A stretch of DNA of 64,000 nt from Rhodospirillales bacterium 24-66-33 (GTDB taxonomy: Bacteria > Pseudomonadota > Alphaproteobacteria > Reyranellales > Reyranellaceae): positions 1 through 64,000 of the forward strand of contig NCHQ01000016.1 of NCBI GenBank assembly GCA_002281855.1, written 5' to 3'. The position numbers and the translations under genes are program-made. The stretch's first letter is position 1. The number at the start of each line of letters is the position of its first letter. Below, piece after piece: positions 53,275 to 61,721 of the stretch. The notes under the pieces are model-generated. The model worked only from the letters and a program-made list of their open reading frames with translations, searched no databases and was not told the origin of the DNA.

Positions 53275-54855
53275 TCAGTTGCCCTTCTTCTCGATGTTCC
53301 AGAATACCGGAATGGGACTCGTCACGACACCGCTCAGACGGTCCGAACGCGTCGCGGTCGGCAGCGTGTACTGGCCGAGCGGAACGTGCGTGCCATAGGT
53401 GATGGCGCGCGCCTGCAGCTCGGCGGCGATCTTCTTGCGGCTCTCGAGATCGGGTGCCCGCGCGAAGGCATCGCGCAGCCTCTCGACCTCGGCGTCGCAC
53501 GGCCAGCCAAAGTTCGCCTTGTCGCACGAGGCCGTGAGCATGCTGTTGGTCAGCGGGTTCATCATGTCGACCGAGAGCCAGGCCGTCATGAAGCCGTTCC
53601 AGCCGCCATCCTGCGGCGGCGTCTTGCGCAGGCGGCGCGCCACGATGGCCTGGAAGTCGAGCGGTACCATCTGGACCTTGAAGCCGCCCTTCTCGAGCAG
53701 GTCCTTGGCGATCGGACCGGCATTGGTCAGAACGGCGATGTCGGTCGTGTGCAGCATCACGATCGGCGTGCCGTCGTAGCCTGCCTCCTTGAGCAGTTCC
53801 TTCGACTTGGCGAAGTTGCCGCGCACCAGCCCGTCCATGCCGGCGTTCGATTCGAGCGGCGTGCCGCAGACGAACATGGCGTCGCAGGTCTGGTAATACT
53901 TGTCGTCGCCGATCACGCCCTGAAGGAAGGCCTTCTGGTCGAAGGCGTACTCGGCGGCGCGCCGAACCTTCTCGTTGTCGAAGGGCGGGACGACGGTGTT
54001 CCAGCGGAAGACGTACTGCGCGCCGATCTTGTTGTAGACCTCGAGCCTGATGTTCTTGTCGGCCAGCAGCAACGGCTTGAGGTCGTGCGGCGGCGCTTCG
54101 ATATAGTCGATCTCGCCGGCCAGCAGCGCGTTCACCGCGGTCTGATGGTCGGGGATGGCCAGCCACTCGACCCGGTCCACCTTGGCGACCTTGCCGCCGG
54201 CCAGGCCCGACGCGGGCTCGGCGCGCGGCTTGTAGTCGGGGTTCTTCACATAGACGGTCTTGTCGCCGGGCTTCCACTCGTCGGCCTTGAAGATGAAGGG
54301 GCCGGAGCCGATGAATTCGGAAATCTGCTTGGCGGGATCGGTGTCGGCGATGCGCTTGGGCATCATCAGCGGGGTCGAACCGCCCGGCTTGGCCAGCGAA
54401 TCGATCAGCAGCCCATAGGGTTCCTTCAGCACGATCCTGAACGTCTTGTCGTTCACCGGCTCGAACGAGGAGACGAAGCCCAGCATCTTCACGCCCGTCG
54501 AATCGCGAGCGCCCCAACGCTTCAGCGAGGCGATGCAATCCTCGGGCGTGACCGGCTTGCCGTCATGCCACTTTAGCCCGTCGCGCAGCGTGAAGGTGTA
54601 GGTGAGCTTGTCGTCGCTGACGCTCCAGGTGTCGACCATCTGGGGCTGCGGCTGCAGCTTCTCGTCCATCGCGAACAGCGTGTCCCAGACCATGTAGCCG
54701 TGGTTGCGCACGATGTTGGCGGTCGTCCAGATCGGGTCGAGGACCTTGAGGTCCGAATGCATCACCGCCTTGATGGTCTTCGTCTGGGCGAAGGCGGGTG
54801 AGGCGAGGAGAAGGGCGGCGGCAGAGCCGGCCGCAAGCAAGTCATGAAGACGCAT
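53275..54855 (-). CDS. ABC transporter substrate-binding protein, family 5 (peptide/opine type)
   Basis: The 526-residue protein has a signal peptide ending in PAFA (about residue 23), the family opening VLDPIWTTANIVRNHGYMVWDTL, TYTFTLRDGLKWHDG (about 87-101), and a late PDLESRKK. Family 5 proteins bind peptides, opines, nickel complexes or glycosides. Permease and ATPase genes are not adjacent; MFS genes follow instead. The start at 54855 lies 4 bases after the IPNS-like stop. The orphan state suggests partner subunits elsewhere. Confidence 0.9.
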   Translation of the reverse strand: MRLHDLLAAGSAAALLLASPAFAQTKTIKAVMHSDLKVLDPIWTTANIVRNHGYMVWDTLFAMDEKLQPQPQMVDTWSVSDDKLTYTFTLRDGLKWHDGKPVTPEDCIASLKRWGARDSTGVKMLGFVSSFEPVNDKTFRIVLKEPYGLLIDSLAKPGGSTPLMMPKRIADTDPAKQISEFIGSGPFIFKADEWKPGDKTVYVKNPDYKPRAEPASGLAGGKVAKVDRVEWLAIPDHQTAVNALLAGEIDYIEAPPHDLKPLLLADKNIRLEVYNKIGAQYVFRWNTVVPPFDNEKVRRAAEYAFDQKAFLQGVIGDDKYYQTCDAMFVCGTPLESNAGMDGLVRGNFAKSKELLKEAGYDGTPIVMLHTTDIAVLTNAGPIAKDLLEKGGFKVQMVPLDFQAIVARRLRKTPPQDGGWNGFMTAWLSVDMMNPLTNSMLTASCDKANFGWPCDAEVERLRDAFARAPDLESRKKIAAELQARAITYGTHVPLGQYTLPTATRSDRLSGVVTSPIPVFWNIEKKGN

Positions 54856-54859
54856 CGGT

Positions 54860-55936
54860 TCAGGCCTGCCAGCGGGAGGTGGCGCGCTCGCCCGGCGCGA
54901 TCTCGGTCTCGGACGGCGCCTGGACCTTCGACATGTGGCCGTAGCGCTGGGCGGCGAACCACAACGCATAGTCGCCGAACTTGATCGGCGGATACTTGGC
55001 CGGCGTCTCGGCCGACTGGCAGGATGGCAGGCACTCGATCGTCGTGTCGTGGTCGGGATCGCAGAAGAACGGGATGGCGTAGCGGAGTTGTCCCGAGACG
55101 TTGCGCACCCGGTGCGGCGTCGACAGGAAGCGCTCGTTGGTCCAGCGATGGAGGATGTCGCCGCCGTTGACGACGAAGGCGTCCTCGAGGCCGGGCGCAT
55201 CCATCCAGCGGCCGTCCGGCAGCAGGATCGACAGACCCTGCACCTTGTTGGGCGGCAGCAAGGTCATGAACCCGGAGTCCGTGTGGGGCACCAGGCTTTC
55301 GACACTCTCGTCGGAGCCGTCGATCTGCGGATAGCGCGACATGCGCAGGATCATGTGCGGCCTGGCGAAGCAGGCGTCGAAGTAGGTTTCCGGCAGGTCG
55401 AGCGCCAGCGCGTAGAGCTTGACCAGCTTCTGGCAGAGCTTCTCGAGCGTGGCGATGTATTCGAGCGCGGTCTCGCGAAAGCCCGGCAGGTCGGCCGGCC
55501 ACTTGTTCGGCGCATGGAAGCGCCGGCCCGAGATCACGTCCGGGTCGTTGGCGTCGCGCTCGCGGCGCAGGAAATACGCTTCGTTCTGGCTGGGCTTCTT
55601 GCCCTGCGCGGCGGCATTGGGCGGCGCCTTCTCGGCGATCGGCATGTAGCCGATATTGTGCTCGTCGACCTTGACCGCGAGCTTGGCCTCCATCGGCTGG
55701 GCATGGAAGCGCGCGGCCGCTTCATAGGTGGCTTCGATCAGCTTCTGCGGCACGCCGTGACCCGCGAGATAGTAGAAGCCGACATTCTCGAAGGCGTAGC
55801 GCAGCTCTGCCGCAGCCTTGTCGGCTGCGCCGGGAACGCCCGCGAGATAGGCCGAGACATCGATCAGCGGAATCTCGCCACCGATCAGAGGCGGCGTGAC
55901 GGGCTGCCCACTCACGGGTTGGATGGATGGCTGCAT
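54860..55936 (-). CDS. Isopenicillin N synthase-like Fe(II) oxygenase (Arg-Tyr-Ala, operon leader)
   Basis: The 358-residue protein has IPLIDVSAYLAGVPGA, then YYLAGHGVPQKLIEA, HTD in VPHTDSGFMTLL (about 230-241), the distal His in TPHRVRN, and Arg-Tyr-Ala in LRYAIPFFCDPDHDTTIE. The same Arg-Tyr-Ala appears in the tandem pair at 40-42 kb. The first gene of the five-gene unit, it probably oxidises the imported substrate. DPD-TIECLPSC after the Arg is a shared trait of this subgroup. Confidence 0.88.
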   Translation of the reverse strand: MQPSIQPVSGQPVTPPLIGGEIPLIDVSAYLAGVPGAADKAAAELRYAFENVGFYYLAGHGVPQKLIEATYEAAARFHAQPMEAKLAVKVDEHNIGYMPIAEKAPPNAAAQGKKPSQNEAYFLRRERDANDPDVISGRRFHAPNKWPADLPGFRETALEYIATLEKLCQKLVKLYALALDLPETYFDACFARPHMILRMSRYPQIDGSDESVESLVPHTDSGFMTLLPPNKVQGLSILLPDGRWMDAPGLEDAFVVNGGDILHRWTNERFLSTPHRVRNVSGQLRYAIPFFCDPDHDTTIECLPSCQSAETPAKYPPIKFGDYALWFAAQRYGHMSKVQAPSETEIAPGERATSRWQA

Positions 55937-56074
55937 CGATGACCTCCGATTACGCTATGCGAACGCTAACATGCGCGCCGGAAGCCCTGCAAAAAGCAAG
56001 CCGTGCCCGTTTCGCAAGAGTGCTAGAATTCCGCTGACCGCTCGTGCCCGGCGGTCCAAGGAAAGGTCGATTTC

Positions 56075-56833
56075 GTGCAACCCATCTGGATCTCGCTCGC
56101 GGCCTGCGGGGTCATGCTCCTTGGCGCGGCCATCGGCGTACTGCTGCGCCGCCGCCTGCCCGACCATCATCTCGACGATCATGCGCGAGACATCGTGCGG
56201 CTGGGGGCCGGCCTCGTGGGGACGATCGCGGCGCTGGTCCTCGGTCTCCTCATCAACTCGGCGAGCAGCAGCTACGAGGCCCAGCGCGGCGAAGTCCGCC
56301 AGATTGCCGCCAACCTCATCCTGCTCGACGCGGTGCTCGATCAATATGGTCCGGAAGCAAAACCGCTCCGCGTGCTGCTGAGGGAAGCCGTCGGCCAGAT
56401 GATCGACAGGATCTGGGGTGACCCGGAGGCGAGGGATAGTGCCGGGCTGTATGGCAGCGGCACGCTGGCATCGAGGCTCTATGCAGGCCTTCACGCCCTG
56501 CCAATCGGAACCCCTGCAAAATCGGCCCTCGTTGGGGAGGCGCTGCAGCTGGCTGTCTCGACGTCGCAAGCCAGGCTCGCCCTCTACGAACAGTCGAGGT
56601 CCGGGTTGCCCGTGCCGACCCTCATCGTACTGATTTTCTGGCTCACCGTGCTGTTTGCCAGCTATTGCCTGTTCTCGCCGGTCAATCCGACATCGGCCGT
56701 GGCGCTCGTGCTGGTGGCCCTTTCGGCGTCGGCGGCCCTGTTCCTGATCCTCGAGATGGTCGAGCCGTTCTCCGGCTTCATGCAGATCCCGAGCGTGCCG
56801 ATCCGGGCCGCCCTGCCGCCGCTCGCGCCTTGA
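56075..56833 (+). CDS. DUF4239-like membrane protein
   Basis: The 252-residue protein starts at GTG and has two N-terminal hydrophobic segments (ISLAACGVMLLGAAIGVLL and LVGTIAALVLGLLIN), a soluble middle with several helices, and two C-terminal segments. AALVLGLLINSASSSYEAQ is the typical segment of DUF4239 proteins, which resemble bestrophin-like channels. Function is not known. The stop is 13 bases from the convergent AroM-LuxR stop at 56846. Confidence 0.8.
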   Translation: MQPIWISLAACGVMLLGAAIGVLLRRRLPDHHLDDHARDIVRLGAGLVGTIAALVLGLLINSASSSYEAQRGEVRQIAANLILLDAVLDQYGPEAKPLRVLLREAVGQMIDRIWGDPEARDSAGLYGSGTLASRLYAGLHALPIGTPAKSALVGEALQLAVSTSQARLALYEQSRSGLPVPTLIVLIFWLTVLFASYCLFSPVNPTSAVALVLVALSASAALFLILEMVEPFSGFMQIPSVPIRAALPPLAP

Positions 56834-56845
56834 GGCAGCCGGACC

Positions 56846-57793
56846 TCAGCGCTCCGGCTGCCTCAAGGCGCGCCGGATGAGCTCGGGAGTCGACGTTGCG
56901 CCCAGTTTCAGCATCGCGCGGGCGCGATGGATCTCGACGGTGCGGTGGCTGATGCCCAGCGCCCGCGCGATGGACTTGTTGGCAGAGCCTTCGAGCACCT
57001 GGACCAGCACCTCCGTCTCGCGTCGTGTGAGCGCTTCGAGGGCGGGCTGCGGAAGGCGCCGCAGCAGTTCAGCGCCGGTATATGTCGTGCTGGGGAGATC
57101 GAGCGGCTTGCCGGCGATCTCCGACAGGCGCAGGCGAGCCGCACTGCAGATGATGCGACAGGCGGTGACGACCGGCTTGCCGCTGGTGCGCGCGACCTGC
57201 CGGGCCATTTCGCCGGTATAGCCGACCGAGTTCATCACGATCAGGTCGGCGCCGGAGACGCGGTCGATGGCTTGCGTGAGGTCGGAACTCTGACTGCTGC
57301 CGATGGTCGCCAGCGAGCTCTTCAGCATGGTGCCGTACTCGCTTTCGCTGGCGGCCGACTGCTGGCTCGCCAGCGGAAATATGATGCCGATCCGCGAATT
57401 GCTGGCGACCAGCGCGGAAATCCAGGCGTCGAGCGCGTCCTGCCCGTGGATGAGCGGGGTCCGCGTCGAAAGCCGCGCCCGCATGCCGGTCATCGCCAGG
57501 ATCAGAAGGTCATAGTTGTGACCATCGAGCTCAGCGACCAGTGCCTCGGTGCGGCTCGTCACGAAGCCGGCTTCCAGGATGACGTGCCGTCCGTCGCGCA
57601 GCTGCGTCAGGTAGCTCAGCTCGTCGCCGCGCGGCGCCATGCGCGCGATCGTCGATTCGGGATCGTCGTCGAGTGCTCCGAACTCATCGTATTCGGCCTC
57701 GCCGAGCAGGGGGCCTATTTCCTGCATCACGTCGGGACGCGGTGCGTGGCCCATCGTGATCACGGCGATGCGCGGCGTGCGCCTGGTCCCCAC
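56846..57793 (-). CDS. AroM-LuxR fusion transcriptional regulator
   Basis: The 315-residue protein joins two domains. Residues 1-215 match AroM (RIAVITMGHAPRPDVMQEI, then DDDPESTIARM, GAD-IVMNSVGYTGEMA and GKPVVTACRI), an Asp/Glu-racemase-like fold. About residues 240-305 form a LuxR-type helix-turn-helix (ALTRRETEVLVQVLEG, NKSIARALGISHRTVEIHRA). AroM normally exists alone at about 225 residues, so it may serve here as ligand sensor. The GTG at 57793 has GGGGAGAAG nearby. A perfect palindrome lies 15 bases before the start, and the divergent DUF917 operon is the probable target. Confidence 0.85.
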   Translation of the reverse strand: MGTRRTPRIAVITMGHAPRPDVMQEIGPLLGEAEYDEFGALDDDPESTIARMAPRGDELSYLTQLRDGRHVILEAGFVTSRTEALVAELDGHNYDLLILAMTGMRARLSTRTPLIHGQDALDAWISALVASNSRIGIIFPLASQQSAASESEYGTMLKSSLATIGSSQSSDLTQAIDRVSGADLIVMNSVGYTGEMARQVARTSGKPVVTACRIICSAARLRLSEIAGKPLDLPSTTYTGAELLRRLPQPALEALTRRETEVLVQVLEGSANKSIARALGISHRTVEIHRARAMLKLGATSTPELIRRALRQPER

Positions 57794-57807
57794 CCGATCT
57801 TCTCCCC

Positions 57808-57825
57808 ATACGTGTTCACACGTAT
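57808..57825. promoter_or_regulatory. Perfect palindrome, probable AroM-LuxR operator
   Basis: ATACGTGT (57808-57815) and ACACGTAT (57818-57825) form a perfect 8-bp inverted repeat with a TC spacer. It lies between the regulator start (57793) and the DUF917 start (58000). LuxR-type dimers usually bind inverted repeats of this size. Its place, after the likely transcription start of the regulator, suggests autorepression; a role on the DUF917 promoter is inferred. Confidence 0.65.
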
Positions 57826-57843
57826 TGATGACTGCCTGCTCGA

Positions 57844-57871
57844 TCCATAGACATGCCTGAATACGGGGCAA
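57844..57871 (-). promoter_or_regulatory. Candidate promoter of the AroM-LuxR gene
   Basis: On the minus strand TTGCCC (57871-57866) and TATGGA (57849-57844) are separated by 16 bases. Transcription would start about 10 bases later, just ahead of the palindrome at 57808-57825. The -35 box is imperfect, so this is a tentative call. Confidence 0.4.
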
Positions 57872-57999
57872 GTTGTCATGCGGACTGGAACCCATCACGC
57901 GACGAAACACGCTGCGTCGATGGTCCCGATCTTGCAAGGCTTCGCTCCGGTGGACCTCGTCTGACCCGACAATAGCGAACACGCCTGAAGCATCGGCCC

Positions 58000-59079
58000 A
58001 TGCCCCTGACCGACATCACTCTCGACGACATCGAATCGCTGGCGGTTGGCGCCTGGGTCCTCGGAACGGGCGGGGGCGGCAGCCCCTATCTCGGCCTGCT
58101 CAACATGCGGGCGCTCTACAAGGAGGGCTATCGCGTCCAGCTCATGCCGGCGTCGGAGCTGGCCGACGATGACTGGGTCGCCGCCGTTTCCAACATGGGC
58201 GCGCCCCTGGTCGGACAGGAACGCCTCACCGACAGCCGCACCATCGCGCGCGCCGTCGACCTGATGGAACGTCACACGCACCATCGCTTCCGCGGAATCA
58301 TGGCGCTCGAGATCGGTGGCGGCAATTCGATCCAGCCGCTGATTGCGGCCGCGCACCTGAAGCGCCCGGTGATCGATTCCGACATGATGGGCCGCGCCTA
58401 TCCCGAAGCTCAGATGACGTCCGTGGCGGTGGGCGACCTCATGCCGTGCCCGCTGACCACCGTCGACGTGCGCGGGCTCGAATCGGTCGTGGAGAAGGTG
58501 CCGACCTGGAAATGGATGGAGCGCGTGAGCCGCAAGATCTGCGTCGAATACGGCTCGATCGCTTCGACCTGCAAGGCGCCGCGCAGCGGCGCCGAGGTAA
58601 AGAAGTGGGGCATCCACGGTACCACGACCAAGGCTATCGCCATCGGCCACGCCGTGCGCGAAGCCCAGCGCAAGCACGAAGACCCGGTCACGGCGATTCT
58701 GTCCGTCGAGCCGGGCAAGGTCCTTTACAAGGGCAAGGTCGTCGACGTGGAGCGGCGCGCGACCGAGGGCTTCCTGCGCGGTCGCACCCGCTTCGACGGC
58801 ATGGACGAATGGCGTGGCTCGGCCATGGAGATCAACTTCCAGAACGAGTGGATCGTGGCGTGGCTCGACGGCAAGCCCGTCGCCATGTCGCCCGACCTGA
58901 TCTGCGTGCTGGATTCGGTTTCGGGCGAGGCGGTCGGCACCGAGACCATCCGCTACGGCCAGCGCGTCACGGTGATCGCGCTGCCACCCCCGCCGGTCTT
59001 CCTCAGCGCCAAAGGCCTGCAGCATGTGGGACCCAGGGCCTTCGGCTACGACATCGAGTTCAAGAGCGTCTTCGCTTGA
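58000..59079 (+). CDS. DUF917 family protein, copy 1
   Basis: The 359-residue protein starts LTDITLDDIESLAVGAWVLGTGGGGSPYLGLLNM, the diagnostic DUF917 opening. Conserved blocks follow: NMGAPLVGQERL, EIGGGNSIQPL, DSDMMGRAYPEAQMTSVAV and KWGIHGTTTKAIAIG. Family members lie next to hydantoinase-like genes, and a role in hydantoin or related ring catabolism is suspected. The stop overlaps copy 2's TTG start (TTGA). Copies 1 and 2 are over 60% alike by eye, which suggests a tandem duplication and perhaps a two-part enzyme. Confidence 0.88.
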   Translation: MPLTDITLDDIESLAVGAWVLGTGGGGSPYLGLLNMRALYKEGYRVQLMPASELADDDWVAAVSNMGAPLVGQERLTDSRTIARAVDLMERHTHHRFRGIMALEIGGGNSIQPLIAAAHLKRPVIDSDMMGRAYPEAQMTSVAVGDLMPCPLTTVDVRGLESVVEKVPTWKWMERVSRKICVEYGSIASTCKAPRSGAEVKKWGIHGTTTKAIAIGHAVREAQRKHEDPVTAILSVEPGKVLYKGKVVDVERRATEGFLRGRTRFDGMDEWRGSAMEINFQNEWIVAWLDGKPVAMSPDLICVLDSVSGEAVGTETIRYGQRVTVIALPPPPVFLSAKGLQHVGPRAFGYDIEFKSVFA

Positions 59080-60158
59080 GCCGCCGCGAGATCACCGAGG
59101 ACGATATCGAATCGCTCGCCGTCGGCGCCTGGATCCTGGGCACCGGCGGCGGCGGCAATCCGTATCTGTCGCTGCTCAACATGCGGGTGCTCTATCGCGA
59201 GGGCCGTCGCGTCCAGCTCATGCCGGCATCGGACCTTGGCGACGCCGACTGGGTTGGCGTCATCGCCAACATGGGCGCGCCGCTCGTCGGTATCGAGCGG
59301 CTGACCGATCACGAGACGATCGCGCGCGCGGCACGGCTGATGGAGGAGCACACCGGACGCCGCTTCGATGCCGTGATGGGCATGGAGATCGGCGGCGGCA
59401 ACGGTATCCGGCCGCTCATGGTCGCCGCCCATCTCGGGGTTCCGGTCGTCGATTCTGATACGATGGGCCGCGCCTATCCCGAGGCGCAGATGACGTCCGT
59501 GGCCGTCGGCGGCCTCAAGCCCTGTCCGTTGACGGCGGTCGACGTGCGCGGCCTCGAATCGATCGTCGATACCGTGCCGACCTGGAAATGGGCGGAGCGC
59601 ATCGTGCGCAAGATCTGCGTCGAATACGGCTCCACGGCGCCCACCTGCCAGCCGCCACGGACCGGCGCCGAGGTCAAGAAGTGGGGCATTCACGGCACCA
59701 CGACCAAGGCGATCGCCATCGGCCGCGCGGTGCGCGAGGCGCAGCGGACGCACGGCGATCCGGTGGCTGCCATCCTCTCCGTCGAGCCCGGCCGGCTGCT
59801 CTACAAGGGCAAGGTCGTGGACGTCGAACGGCGGGCGACGGAAGGCTTCCTGCGCGGCGTCGCGCGTTTCGAGGGCATGGACGACTGGCGCGGTTCGGCC
59901 CTGCACATCAATTTCCAGAACGAATGGATCGTGGCGTCTCGCGATGGCGAGCCGCTTGCCATGACGCCGGACCTGATCTGTGTCCTCGACGCGGTTTCCG
60001 GCGAGGCGGTCGGCACCGAGACCATCCGCTACGGGCAGCGGGTCACGGTGATCGCATTGCCCGGACCCGACATCTTCCTCACCCCCGAGGGGCTGGCGCA
60101 TGTCGGCCCACGGGCTTTTGGCTATGATCTCGACTTCAGGAGCGTGTTCGCGTCATGA
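59076..60158 (+). CDS. DUF917 family protein, copy 2
   Basis: The 360-residue protein starts at TTG, which overlaps the previous stop (TTGA). It reads SRREITEDDIESLAVGAW, and retains the GTGGGGNPYLSLL and DSDTMGRAYPEAQMTSVAVGG blocks. Differences from copy 1 cluster in the loops, while the blocks are kept, so both are probably functional. Its stop overlaps the HyuA-like start as ATGA, giving tight coupling of all three genes. Confidence 0.86.
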   Translation: MSRREITEDDIESLAVGAWILGTGGGGNPYLSLLNMRVLYREGRRVQLMPASDLGDADWVGVIANMGAPLVGIERLTDHETIARAARLMEEHTGRRFDAVMGMEIGGGNGIRPLMVAAHLGVPVVDSDTMGRAYPEAQMTSVAVGGLKPCPLTAVDVRGLESIVDTVPTWKWAERIVRKICVEYGSTAPTCQPPRTGAEVKKWGIHGTTTKAIAIGRAVREAQRTHGDPVAAILSVEPGRLLYKGKVVDVERRATEGFLRGVARFEGMDDWRGSALHINFQNEWIVASRDGEPLAMTPDLICVLDAVSGEAVGTETIRYGQRVTVIALPGPDIFLTPEGLAHVGPRAFGYDLDFRSVFAS

Positions 60159-61711
60159 GACGAATCGGTATCGATGTCGGCGGCACCAACACCGACGCTG
60201 TCCTGATCGAAGAGGGCAGGGTCGTGGGCGCGGTGAAGGCGCCGACCAGCCAGGATGTGACGACGGGCATCCTCGACTCTCTGAAAAAGCTCGCCGCGAC
60301 CGGCGTGCTGAGGGGCGCCGACGGGACGCCGAAGAAGGTCGACGGCGTGATGATCGGCACCACGCACTTCATCAATGCCGTGGTGCAGCGCCGGCATCTC
60401 ACCAAGGTGGCGGCGCTCCGCCTCGGCCTGCCGTCTGGCGCATCGCTGCCGCCGTTCTGCGACTGGCCCGAGGATCTCGCCACCCTGGTGCGCGGCGGGG
60501 TCTGGATGGTCGAAGGCGGCCATGAATATGACGGACGCCCGTTCATGCCGCTCGACGAAGCGGCCGTGCTGAAAGCGGCCCATGAGATGAAGGCGGCGGG
60601 CCTGCGTTCGGTTGGTATCTCGTCGGTCTTCTCACCGCTCGATCCCAGCCATGAGAAGCGCGCGGCCGAGCTGGTGGCCTCGGTGATTCCGGATGCGGCT
60701 ATAACCTGTTCGTCGGACCTGGGCCGCATCGGCCTGCTCGAGCGCGAGAACGCGGGCCTGCTCAATGCCGCTCTCGCCGACCTGTCGCGCGACACGATCG
60801 CGGCGTTCGAGAAGGCGATCCGCGATTCCGGCATCGCCGCGCCGCTGTTCATCACCCAGAACGACGGCACGGTCGCCGAGGCGAGCCAGGCGCGGCGCCT
60901 GCCGGTCTACAGCTTCGCCTCGGGGGCGACCAACTCCATGCGCGGTGCTGCCTACCTCTCGGGCCTCAGCGACGCGATGGTGATCGATGTCGGCGGCACC
61001 ACGACCGATGTGGGCCAGCTCAAGCTCGGCTTTCCGCGCGAGGCCAATTCGGTGGTCAAGGTCGGCGGCGTGCGCACGCTCTTCCGCATGCCCGACCTGC
61101 TGTCGATCGGCCTGGGCGGCGGCAGTCACGTGGTGCTCGATCCGCTCTCCATCGGCCCGGTCTCGGTGGGCTATCGTCTGCTGACCGACGCCATCGCCTT
61201 TGGTGGCACGCAGCTCACCACCACTGATGTGGCGGTGGCGGCCGGCGTGTTCGATCTCGGCGACAGGACGAAGGTGGCGCATCTCGATGCGGCGACCTGC
61301 GCCCGGGTCTTCTCCGAGGCGGCGCGCCTTGCGGAGGAAGCGGTCGACCGCATGAAGACCGAGGCGGGCGACGTGCCCTTGATTGCCGTCGGCGGCGGAG
61401 CCTTCCTGATCCCTGAGAAGATGGCGGGCGTCTCGCAGGTCATCCATGTCGAACATGGCGACTGCGCCAATGCCGTGGGCGCCGCCATCGCGCAGGTCTC
61501 GGGCGAATGCGACCAGATCTTCAAGGACATGACCCGGGTCGAGGCGATCGAAGCGGCGCAGCAGATCGCCAACGACCGCGCCGTCGCCGCCGGTGCCGAC
61601 CGCGCGACCCTGCTCACGATCGAGAGCGAGGACATGCCGCTCGCCTACCTGCCCGGCAACTCGGTGCGCGTGCGCGTCCGGGTCGTGGGCGACGTCGCGG
61701 CCACCGCGTGA
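60155..61711 (+). CDS. Hydantoinase/oxoprolinase family protein (HyuA-like)
   Basis: The 518-residue protein has an ATP-grasping actin-like start (IDVGGTNTDAVLIEEG, residues about 4-19), TTHFINAVVQRR (about 69-80) and a second phosphate loop, VIDVGGTTTDVGQL (about 276-289). The order matches the N-terminal and A domains of hydantoinases/oxoprolinases. It lacks a HyuB partner here, unlike typical ATP-dependent hydantoinases. DUF917-HyuA pairs recur in many genomes. It starts at ATGA overlap with DUF917 copy 2. Confidence 0.9.
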   Translation: MRRIGIDVGGTNTDAVLIEEGRVVGAVKAPTSQDVTTGILDSLKKLAATGVLRGADGTPKKVDGVMIGTTHFINAVVQRRHLTKVAALRLGLPSGASLPPFCDWPEDLATLVRGGVWMVEGGHEYDGRPFMPLDEAAVLKAAHEMKAAGLRSVGISSVFSPLDPSHEKRAAELVASVIPDAAITCSSDLGRIGLLERENAGLLNAALADLSRDTIAAFEKAIRDSGIAAPLFITQNDGTVAEASQARRLPVYSFASGATNSMRGAAYLSGLSDAMVIDVGGTTTDVGQLKLGFPREANSVVKVGGVRTLFRMPDLLSIGLGGGSHVVLDPLSIGPVSVGYRLLTDAIAFGGTQLTTTDVAVAAGVFDLGDRTKVAHLDAATCARVFSEAARLAEEAVDRMKTEAGDVPLIAVGGGAFLIPEKMAGVSQVIHVEHGDCANAVGAAIAQVSGECDQIFKDMTRVEAIEAAQQIANDRAVAAGADRATLLTIESEDMPLAYLPGNSVRVRVRVVGDVAATA

Positions 61712-61721
61712 CCGTGACAGC

